A stretch of DNA of 11,517 nucleotides. It comes from Gammaproteobacteria bacterium. Lineage in GTDB: Bacteria > Pseudomonadota > Gammaproteobacteria > Steroidobacterales > Steroidobacteraceae. The notes under the pieces are model-generated. The model saw nothing but the letters and a program-made list of their open reading frames with translations, was not told the DNA's origin and ran no database searches. The stretch lies in the NCBI GenBank assembly GCA_005877965.1, contig VBNP01000109.1:1-11517 (forward strand). The letters are read 5' to 3'. Positions within the stretch are counted from its first letter, which is position 1, and each line of letters opens with the position of its first letter. Position numbers and translations under genes: made by a program. Below are positions 6,118-11,517 of this stretch, piece by piece.

Positions 6118-8052
6118 ATGGCGAGCATGGAATCCAAACACAAACCGGGCCCCGAAGCGGCGAGCGCACGGGAGACGCACGGCTTCCAGGCCGAAGTGCG
6201 CGAGCTGCTGAAGCTCATGATCCACTCCCTGTACAGCCACCGGGAGATCTTCCTGCGCGAGCTCATCTCCAACGCCTCCGACGCCTGCGATCGGCTGCGC
6301 TTCGCCGCGATCGCAGACGGCGCGCTGCTTGCCGAGAGCTCGGAGCTCGGCATCCGCGTCGATGCCGATCCGGCGGCCGGTACGCTCACCATCACCGACA
6401 ACGGCATCGGCATGACGCGCGAGGAGGCCATCGCCAACCTCGGCACCATCGCGCGCTCGGGTACGGCGGAATTCTTCCGCTCGCTGTCGGGGGATGAGCA
6501 GAAAGCCTCGCAGCTCATCGGGCAGTTCGGGGTCGGCTTCTATTCGGCGTTCATCGTCGCCGAGCGCGTCGAGGTGCGCACGCGCAAGGCCGGGGCGCCG
6601 CCGGAGGCGGGCGTGCGCTGGGAGTCGGGCGCCGACGGGGAATTCACGGTGGAGACGCTGACGCAGCCGCAGCGCGGTACCGCGGTCACGCTGCACCTCA
6701 AGGCCGACGCCCGCGAGTTCGCCGATCCGATGCGCGTGCGCGGCCTCATCCGGCGCTATTCGGACCACATCGGCTTTGCGGTGCGCATGCGCAAAGAAGG
6801 CGAGGCGTCGCTCGAGTACGAAGTGGTCAACCAGGCCAAGGCGCTGTGGACGCTGCCGCGCACCCAGATTTCCGACGAGGAATACCGGCAGTTCTACCAG
6901 TACCTGGCACACGACTTCACCGATCCGCTCGCCTGGAGCCACAACAAGGTGGAAGGCAAGCGCGAATACACCAGTCTCCTGTACCTGCCGGCGCGCGCCC
7001 CGTTCGACCTCTGGCAGCGCGAGGCGGCGCGGGGGCTGAAGCTGTACGTGCGCCGGGTGTTCATCATGGACGACGCCGAGCAGTTCCTGCCGCTGTACCT
7101 GCGGTTCGTCAAGGGCGTGGTGGACTCCAGCGACCTGCCGCTGAACGTCTCGCGCGAGCTCCTGCAGCAGGACCCGGAGGTCGAGGCCATCCGCAGCGGA
7201 CTCACCAGGCGGGTGCTGGATCTGCTCGCGCGCCTCGCCAAGGACGAAGCGGAGAAGTACGCGACCTTCTGGAAGGAATTCGGCGCGGTCCTGAAGGAGG
7301 GCCTCGCACAGGACCCCGCCAACCACGCAGGCCTCCTGCCGCTGCTGCGCTTTGCCAGTACCCACGCGTCCGACAACAACCCGTCGGTGAGTCTCGGCGA
7401 CTACCTCGCGCGCATGAAGTCCGGACAGGAGCGGATCTATTACGTGCTCGCCGAGAGCTACGAGGCTGCGCGCGGCAGTCCCGCCATCGAGCGTCTCAAG
7501 GAGCGCGGTATCGAAGTGCTGCTGCTCGCCGAGCGTATCGACGAATGGGTGATGGGCCAGCTCGAGACCTACGAGGGCAAGCGCTTCAAGGACGCCTCGC
7601 GAGGGGACCTGGAGCTCGGTGGACTCGCGAGCGACGCCGATCGCAAACAGCACGATGCCGAGCTCAGGGAGAGCAAGGGGTTGCTCAAGCGCATCAAGGA
7701 CGCACTCGGGGAGCGCCTCACCGAGGTCCGCGTCAGCGAGCGCCTCAGGGAATCGCCCGCCTGTCTGGTGCTCGGCGAGCATGATCTCCCGGAGCGCATG
7801 CGCCGCGTCCTCGCCGCCGCAGGTCAGAAGACCCCGCAAGCCCGCCCGGTGCTCGAGGTCAATGTGGGCCACCCCCTGGTCAGGTACCTGGAGGGAGTCG
7901 CCGATGCAACGCAGTTCGCCGAGCTGGCGCAACTGTTGTACGAGCAGGCGGTGCTCGCAGAAGGCGCTTCGCTCGACAACGCCCCCGAGTACGTGCAGCG
8001 CCTGAACCGCCTGCTGGTGCGGCTGGCGGTGCCGCCGGGCGCGGCGCCCTGA
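6118..8052 (+). CDS. htpG: Molecular chaperone HtpG (bacterial Hsp90)
   Basis: Cytoplasmic ATP-dependent dimeric chaperone that remodels client proteins during heat and other stress. Of 644 residues (E. coli 624), the N-terminal GHKL ATPase domain has E48 and N52 in ELISNASDA, D94 in DNGIGM (94-99), the lid region, and GQFGVGFYSAF at 135-145. The middle domain carries the conserved blocks LYLPARAPFDLW, KLYVRRVFIMDD and DLPLNVSRELLQ. The C-terminal dimerisation domain is complete to the stop. ATG 6118 is used; the ATG at 6127 is an equally possible start, since neither has a clear RBS and the family's conserved part begins later (ETHGFQAEV). A sigma-32-like promoter precedes the gene, and the hydrolase gene begins 2 nt after the stop. 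Confidence 0.96.
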   Translation: MASMESKHKPGPEAASARETHGFQAEVRELLKLMIHSLYSHREIFLRELISNASDACDRLRFAAIADGALLAESSELGIRVDADPAAGTLTITDNGIGMTREEAIANLGTIARSGTAEFFRSLSGDEQKASQLIGQFGVGFYSAFIVAERVEVRTRKAGAPPEAGVRWESGADGEFTVETLTQPQRGTAVTLHLKADAREFADPMRVRGLIRRYSDHIGFAVRMRKEGEASLEYEVVNQAKALWTLPRTQISDEEYRQFYQYLAHDFTDPLAWSHNKVEGKREYTSLLYLPARAPFDLWQREAARGLKLYVRRVFIMDDAEQFLPLYLRFVKGVVDSSDLPLNVSRELLQQDPEVEAIRSGLTRRVLDLLARLAKDEAEKYATFWKEFGAVLKEGLAQDPANHAGLLPLLRFASTHASDNNPSVSLGDYLARMKSGQERIYYVLAESYEAARGSPAIERLKERGIEVLLLAERIDEWVMGQLETYEGKRFKDASRGDLELGGLASDADRKQHDAELRESKGLLKRIKDALGERLTEVRVSERLRESPACLVLGEHDLPERMRRVLAAAGQKTPQARPVLEVNVGHPLVRYLEGVADATQFAELAQLLYEQAVLAEGASLDNAPEYVQRLNRLLVRLAVPPGAAP

Positions 8053-8054
8053 GC

Positions 8055-8732
8055 ATGGGGGTGCTGCGGCCTGCGCACGCGGAGCGCACGAGCCTCGCCG
8101 GACCCGCGGGAGCTCTGCAGGCGCTCATCGAGACGCCGGTAACCGAGAGCCAGGGGGCGCAACCCGCCAGCGCCTTCGCCGTGGTCTGTCACCCGCACCC
8201 GCTCTACGGCGGGACCCTGGACAACAAGGTCGTTTACACGCTGGCGCGCGCGCTCGAGCAGCTCGGGGCACCCGCGATCCGCTTCAATTTCCGCGGTGTC
8301 GGCGCGAGCGCGGGCAGTTACGACGCCGGTCGCGGTGAGACTGCGGACGCACTGGCGGTCATCGCCTACGGGCGGCGGCGCTGGCCGAATGCGGTCCTGT
8401 GGCTGGCGGGATTCTCCTTCGGCGGCGCGGTGGCGGTGCGCGCGGCGGCGCAAGCCGGCCCGCAGCGCCTCATCGCCGTGGCGCCCGGTATCACGACCAT
8501 CCCGGTAACCGATGCCGCGCCGCCCGCCTGTCCGTGGCTCATCGTGCAGGGCGACGCGGATGAGGTGGTGGCGCCGGATGCGGTGCGGCGCTGGGTCGAG
8601 ACGCTGTCACCGGCTCCCGAGCTGCGCACGCTCCCCGGCGCGGGCCACTTCTTTCACGGGCGCCTCCACGAGCTGCGCGAGGTGGTGCTGGCGTTCATGG
8701 CCCAGGCGCCCGCAGGCGCGATGGGCGCCTGA
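8055..8732 (+). CDS. Alpha/beta hydrolase (COG2945-like small serine hydrolase)
   Basis: A 225-residue cytoplasmic alpha/beta hydrolase without a signal peptide; substrate unknown. Visible family blocks are HPHPLYGGTLDNKVV near residue 50, RFNFRGVGAS, the nucleophile elbow GFSFGG with S121, VQGDADEVV with the likely acid D169 (D167 less likely), and GAGHFFHG with the likely base H198. This set matches the small hydrolases often annotated as dienelactone-hydrolase-like or KANL3/Tex30-type, for which a defined reaction is generally lacking. The ATG lies 2 nt after the htpG stop and the gene is followed by an intrinsic terminator, so it probably shares the htpG transcript and may rise with heat shock. 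A GTG two codons downstream is a possible alternative start. Confidence 0.85.
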   Translation: MGVLRPAHAERTSLAGPAGALQALIETPVTESQGAQPASAFAVVCHPHPLYGGTLDNKVVYTLARALEQLGAPAIRFNFRGVGASAGSYDAGRGETADALAVIAYGRRRWPNAVLWLAGFSFGGAVAVRAAAQAGPQRLIAVAPGITTIPVTDAAPPACPWLIVQGDADEVVAPDAVRRWVETLSPAPELRTLPGAGHFFHGRLHELREVVLAFMAQAPAGAMGA

Positions 8733-8735
8733 CAA

Positions 8736-8774
8736 CAAAAAGCCCGGCCGGATCGCGCTCCTGCCGGGCCTTTG
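8736..8774. terminator. Bidirectional intrinsic terminator
   Basis: GCCCGGC at 8742-8748 pairs perfectly with GCCGGGC at 8763-8769 across a 14-nt loop. A run of A (8737-8741) lies on the left and TTT (8771-8773) on the right. It sits between the convergent hydrolase and HU genes; the A-run becomes a five-U tail on the minus strand, so it should end the HU transcript better than the plus-strand one. Confidence 0.8.
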
Positions 8775-8798
8775 CCCGCGGTCGCGGAAAAAAAGTCT

Positions 8799-9113
8799 CT
8801 ACTGGTTGACCATTCCCTTCAGGCTCTTCAGGGGCATGACGCGAACCTTCTTGCTTGCCGGCTTGGCCTTGAACATCATCTTCTCGCCGGTGAACGGATT
8901 GATGCCTTCGCGGGCCTTGGTCGCCGGCTTCTTGACGACTTTCATTTTCAGCAGCCCCGGCATGGTGAACAGACCGTTACCGCGCAGGCTCTTCTTGATC
9001 ACACCGCCGAGCGAATCGAAGACGCCTCCGACCTGCTTGCGGGAGAGCCCGGTGTCTTTGGAGATGTGTGTCAGAACTTCCGACTTCGTCGGTGCGCCAC
9101 CCTTTTTCGCCAT
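8799..9113 (-). CDS. HU-family DNA-binding protein
   Basis: A small basic nucleoid-associated protein that binds and bends DNA as a dimer. It has 104 residues against about 90 for E. coli HU. An N-terminal extension (MAKKGGAP) precedes the helical dimerisation part (TKSEVLTHISKDTGLSRKQV). The beta-arm region contains GINPFTGE at 70-77, the counterpart of the HU/IHF signature GRNPxTGE, with P73 as the likely intercalating proline. The C-terminus is Lys-rich. The sequence is clearly divergent from HupA/HupB and IHF, so I give no symbol. It is a single gene with its own RBS (9123-9127), an extended -10 promoter upstream, and the terminator at 8736-8774 downstream. Confidence 0.9.
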   Translation of the reverse strand: MAKKGGAPTKSEVLTHISKDTGLSRKQVGGVFDSLGGVIKKSLRGNGLFTMPGLLKMKVVKKPATKAREGINPFTGEKMMFKAKPASKKVRVMPLKSLKGMVNQ

Positions 9114-9122
9114 TTTGCGCTA

Positions 9123-9127
9123 CTCCT
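9123..9127 (-). promoter_or_regulatory. Ribosome binding site of the HU-like gene
   Basis: Minus-strand AGGAG lies 9 nt before the ATG at 9113 and supports that start. Confidence 0.7.
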
Positions 9128-9187
9128 CGAGTATTTGCCGTTTGCGAGACGCGGCGCCGTACGGCCGCGCGATGAGAATCGGCGCGG

Positions 9188-9215
9188 AAAATAGCACATG
9201 CGCACGCTTTCGCAA
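9188..9215 (-). promoter_or_regulatory. Extended -10 promoter of the HU-like gene
   Basis: On the minus strand, TTGCGA (9215-9210) and TATTTT (9193-9188) are separated by 16 nt. TGC directly before TATTTT makes an extended -10 element. Transcription would begin near 9181, giving a leader of about 68 nt. The -35 box lies inside a short palindrome, CGCTT-TCGC-AAGCG (9205-9218). Confidence 0.6.
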
Positions 9216-9244
9216 GCGCTTTTTCTCTGCGGCTGTTGCGAAAG
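9207..9244. repeat. Inverted 9-bp repeat upstream of the HU-like gene
   Basis: CTTTCGCAA (9207-9215) is repeated in inverted form as TTGCGAAAG (9236-9244) with 20 nt between. The proximal copy covers the -35 box of the HU promoter, as an operator pair might. Regulator unknown. Confidence 0.4.
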
Positions 9245-9395
9245 TGCCTTTTTTATCAGGGTTTCCGCTGCGTGAGGCCCGCAGCGCGCGCCCCCGGCGC
9301 GCCAATGCTGCGATTCTCGTTGCGAAGTCGGCGCTAAGCGTGTGTTCCATCAGCGCAACGGACGGGCGTGGCCGCGATGCGCGCGCATCAGGAAT

Positions 9396-9923
9396 TCAGC
9401 GCATGAGGATCAGGACCGCCTGAATGGCGATGATCGCCCACAGCGGCGACAGGTCGAGCCCAGCGACCGCGGGGATCAGCCGCCGGATCGGCCGCAGCAC
9501 CGGTTCGCACAACGTCGCGAGCACCGACTGGAGCGGGGAGTAGCCGCCCGGGGCGATCAGGCTGAGCAGCGCGTACAGGAAAATCGCCGACAGATAGGTC
9601 CACAGCAGCGTGCGCGCGATCTCGCCGAGCACCGGCCGCACCCACAGGAGCGGTGGCGGGAACCCCAGGCCGTGCAGCGCGAAAATGCAGGCAACGTCGA
9701 CCGTGGCGATCAGCAGCACCGCAACCACGGAGGCGGTGTCGAGCTTGCCGATGGGGGGCAGCACACGGCGCAGCGGCAGGATGAGCGGATTCGTGATCCG
9801 CACCACCGCCTGACAGAGCGGATTGCGGAAGTCGGCGCGCGTCCACTGCAGCAGCAGACGGGCCAGTACCACGAACAGCGCCAGCGACAACAGTGTTTCG
9901 ACAATGAAGATGATCGCGCTCAT
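9396..9923 (-). CDS. yggT: YggT family integral membrane protein
   Basis: A 175-residue inner-membrane protein made of two tandem YGGT units, each a hydrophobic helix region linked to an LRRxxP-type loop. The first unit has NPLILPLRRVLPPIGKLD near residues 44-62, and the second has EPVLRPIRRLIPAVAGLD near 138-156. About four hydrophobic segments are visible, including the N-terminal IIFIVETLLSLALFVVLA. The family's biochemical role is poorly defined; it has been connected with osmotic or ion homeostasis and cell division in other bacteria. The ATG overlaps the proC stop by 4 nt (ATGA), indicating translational coupling, and yggS-proC-yggT is a common gammaproteobacterial order. No terminator is obvious after the stop before the HU promoter region. 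Confidence 0.9.
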   Translation of the reverse strand: MSAIIFIVETLLSLALFVVLARLLLQWTRADFRNPLCQAVVRITNPLILPLRRVLPPIGKLDTASVVAVLLIATVDVACIFALHGLGFPPPLLWVRPVLGEIARTLLWTYLSAIFLYALLSLIAPGGYSPLQSVLATLCEPVLRPIRRLIPAVAGLDLSPLWAIIAIQAVLILMR

Positions 9924-10765
9924 GAGTCACCGGCGGTTGGATAGACTGGGTGCGATGCGGCCAGCTCGCGCCCGCGCAGCGCCGCGGCCTGGAGCGCGCG
10001 CGCCACGACGGCCCGCAGGCCCGCGTCCTCGAACACGACGAGTGCCGCCTCGGTCGTGCCTCCGCGGGAGGCGACCTCGGTCCGCAGGCGCGTCAGATCC
10101 GCATCCCCGCCGTGCGCGAGCAGGCCCGCGCCGTAGAGCGTGGCCACGGCCAAGCGGCGCGCGGCGGCCCCCTCGAGCCCCAGCCCCTCGGCGGCCTCGG
10201 CCATGAGCTCCGCCAGCAGGAAGAAGTAAGCCGGGCCGCTGCCCGAGAGCGCCGTCACGACATCCAGCGCGTCTTCCGTCGGAACCCACACGACCTCGCC
10301 CACGGATCTGAGAATCTGCTCGGCGGTGGCGCGCTGCGGCGCCCCCACCCGTGGCGGGGCAAACAGGCCCGTCGCCGCGGCGCCGACCAGCGCCGGCCGA
10401 TTGGGCATGGCGCGCACCACCGCGACGCCCGGCCCGCACCAGGCCTGCAGGGCGGCCACGCGCAGGCCGGCGGCCACGGAAATGAGCAGTGGCCCCTGCG
10501 CGCCCCACTGCCCCGCCAGGGCGGTGAGCACCGCCGCGGCATCCTGCGGCTTCACCGCGAGCACCACCACGGCCGCGCCTTTGACCGCCGCGGCGTTGTC
10601 GGCGGCGGCCGTGATGCCCAGATCACGCGCCAGCGCCTCGCGCGCGGCCGCGACGGGCTCGCCGACACTCAGCTGCTCGGGCCGCGTACCCGAGCGCAGC
10701 AGCCCGCCGATGAGCGCGCGGCCGATGTTGCCGGCTCCGAGTATGGCGAGGCGCCTGTTGGTCAT
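9920..10765 (-). CDS. proC: Pyrroline-5-carboxylate reductase
   Basis: Cytoplasmic enzyme catalysing the last step of proline synthesis: NAD(P)H-dependent reduction of 1-pyrroline-5-carboxylate to L-proline. From ATG 10765 it has 281 residues, near the family norm of about 270. The N-terminal Rossmann motif is GAGNIG (10-15). VKPQD follows near 71-75, then MPNRPALVG from 120, and the ProC signature ALSGSGPAYFF at 172-182. RGGTT at 234-238 belongs to the C-terminal active-site helix region. The frame remains open 24 codons upstream, but that would overlap yggS and add residues absent from the family, so the ATG directly before TNRRLAILG is chosen. It starts 7 nt after the yggS stop and overlaps yggT by 4 nt. 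Confidence 0.94.
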   Translation of the reverse strand: MTNRRLAILGAGNIGRALIGGLLRSGTRPEQLSVGEPVAAAREALARDLGITAAADNAAAVKGAAVVVLAVKPQDAAAVLTALAGQWGAQGPLLISVAAGLRVAALQAWCGPGVAVVRAMPNRPALVGAAATGLFAPPRVGAPQRATAEQILRSVGEVVWVPTEDALDVVTALSGSGPAYFFLLAELMAEAAEGLGLEGAAARRLAVATLYGAGLLAHGGDADLTRLRTEVASRGGTTEAALVVFEDAGLRAVVARALQAAALRGRELAASHPVYPTAGDS

Positions 10766-10772
10766 GCGTGCG

Positions 10773-11474
10773 CTATTGTACGGGTCTTGGGCCAAACAGC
10801 GCCGTCCCGAGGCGCACGATGGTCGCGCCCTCGGCAATCGCCGCCTCGAAGTCAGCGCTCATGCCCATCGACAGCGTGTCGAGCCGGGCGCCGGCGGAGT
10901 TGAGACGGTCCAGCAGCTCGCGCAGCCTCGCGAACCACGCGCGCTGTCGCGCCGGCTCGGTTTCTTCCGGCGGAATGCACATCAGGCCGCGCAGCGAGAG
11001 GCGCGGAAGCCCCGCCACCGCGGCGGCGAGGGCGGGGAGCTCGGCCGGCGTGACGCCGCCCTTGGTGTGTTCGTCCGCGAGGTTCACCTGCAGGCACACG
11101 TTGAGCGGCGGTGCGTGGAACGGGCGCTGCGCGGCGAGGCGCTCCGCGATCCTGAGCCGGTCGAGTGCGTGCACCCAGGCGAAGCCTTCCGCGATCGGGC
11201 GGGTCTTATTGGCCTGCACCCGCCCGACGAAGTGCCAGATGAGCTCCCGCTCACGCAGCGCGGCGATCTTGGCCAGCGCCTCCTGCAGGTAACTCTCGCC
11301 GAAGTGCTCGAGGCCGCAGCCGGCGGCGGCGGCGAGCCATTCCACGGGTTGCGCCTTGCCGACGGCAAGGAGTGTGACCGACTGCGCACTCCGTCCGGCC
11401 CCGGCGGCGGCGCGCGCCACTCGTTCCTGCACGGCGGCGATGCGCTCCGGCAAATTCTGCGGACCCATTAACAT
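10773..11474 (-). CDS. yggS: Pyridoxal phosphate homeostasis protein (PLPBP, YggS type)
   Basis: Cytoplasmic PLP-binding protein with the fold-type III alanine-racemase barrel but no known enzyme activity. It buffers pyridoxal 5'-phosphate, and its loss disturbs vitamin B6 and amino-acid balance. Of 233 residues, K40 in LLAVGKAQP is the PLP Schiff-base lysine (K36 in E. coli). Further family blocks are HFGESYLQEA, WHFVGRVQANKTR, the CLQVNLADEHTKGG stretch, LRGLMCIPP, and SMGMSADFEAAIAEG followed by VRLGTALFGPR, which holds the phosphate group. The start could be ATG 11474 or the ATG two codons later (11468). A GGAGGGG sequence lies 13 nt before the first, rather far. It is the first gene of the yggS-proC-yggT run. 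Close linkage to proC is typical and agrees with a B6/amino-acid role. Confidence 0.92.
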   Translation of the reverse strand: MLMGPQNLPERIAAVQERVARAAAGAGRSAQSVTLLAVGKAQPVEWLAAAAGCGLEHFGESYLQEALAKIAALRERELIWHFVGRVQANKTRPIAEGFAWVHALDRLRIAERLAAQRPFHAPPLNVCLQVNLADEHTKGGVTPAELPALAAAVAGLPRLSLRGLMCIPPEETEPARQRAWFARLRELLDRLNSAGARLDTLSMGMSADFEAAIAEGATIVRLGTALFGPRPVQ

Positions 11475-11494
11475 ATTGGACGTGTGACCCCTCC

Positions 11495-11502
11495 GTTATA
11501 CT
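11495..11502. promoter_or_regulatory. Overlapping divergent -10-like boxes at the right edge
   Basis: On the minus strand TATAAC (11500-11495) lies about 20 nt upstream of the yggS start and could be its -10 box; its -35 would fall outside the window. On the plus strand TATACT (11497-11502) overlaps it, with a TTGGAC (11476-11481) 15 nt upstream, a short spacer. Together they would drive yggS and a gene beyond the right edge. Confidence 0.4.
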
Positions 11503-11517
11503 GCCGGCGCACTCAAG

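Noticed and set aside
5986..7932. A 648-codon open frame on the minus strand opposite htpG
   Set aside because: Shadow of htpG; the plus-strand protein is unmistakable Hsp90.
9120..9350. A 76-codon minus-strand frame between yggT and the HU-like gene
   Set aside because: No ribosome binding site, no family resemblance, and it would run across the HU promoter and leader.
10775..10780. TACAAT on the minus strand 9 nt before the proC start
   Set aside because: It overlaps the yggS stop and has no -35 at proper spacing; proC is better explained as part of the yggS operon.

Overview
The window is a compact, very GC-rich stretch of bacterial chromosome. Gene content and order (the yggS-proC-yggT run, htpG, PpnN and an MltD-type lytic transglycosylase with LysM domains) fit a high-GC gammaproteobacterium, perhaps near Nevskiales, Steroidobacterales or Xanthomonadales. 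That placement is inferred from gene order and protein motifs only. I see no mobile element, CRISPR array, tRNA or rRNA; it reads as core chromosome with a few poorly known small genes.

Left third (1-4350, + strand): a secreted MltD-like lytic transglycosylase with LysM repeats (251-2308), then a promoter-like TATAAT box, a YkuD-type L,D-transpeptidase (2422-2967) and, 3 nt further on, the nucleotide nucleosidase PpnN (2971-4350). The first two both act on peptidoglycan (one cuts glycan strands, one makes 3-3 crosslinks). PpnN is a nucleotide-pool enzyme that in E. coli answers to (p)ppGpp, and here it appears cotranscribed with the transpeptidase.

Middle (4351-5989): an orphan ParA-family ATPase on the minus strand (4863-5648) with no ParB. 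It is flanked by two small proteins I do not recognise: an 86-aa Trp-rich protein (4535-4795, convergent) and a 63-aa protein with one hydrophobic segment (5798-5989, divergent). This is the least explained part of the window and the best candidate for something undescribed, although a functional link is only suggested by position.

Right-centre (5990-8774): htpG (Hsp90), preceded by a sigma-32-like heat-shock promoter, followed 2 nt later by a small alpha/beta hydrolase. A strong hairpin terminator between convergent genes ends the unit and also serves the HU-like gene on the other strand.

Right third (8799-11517, minus strand): an HU-family DNA-binding protein with its own extended -10 promoter and palindromes, then a tight operon read right to left: PLP homeostasis protein (yggS type), proC and yggT. 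In many gammaproteobacteria pilT lies divergently next to yggS. The right edge carries overlapping, oppositely oriented -10-like boxes, which fits a divergent gene just outside the window.
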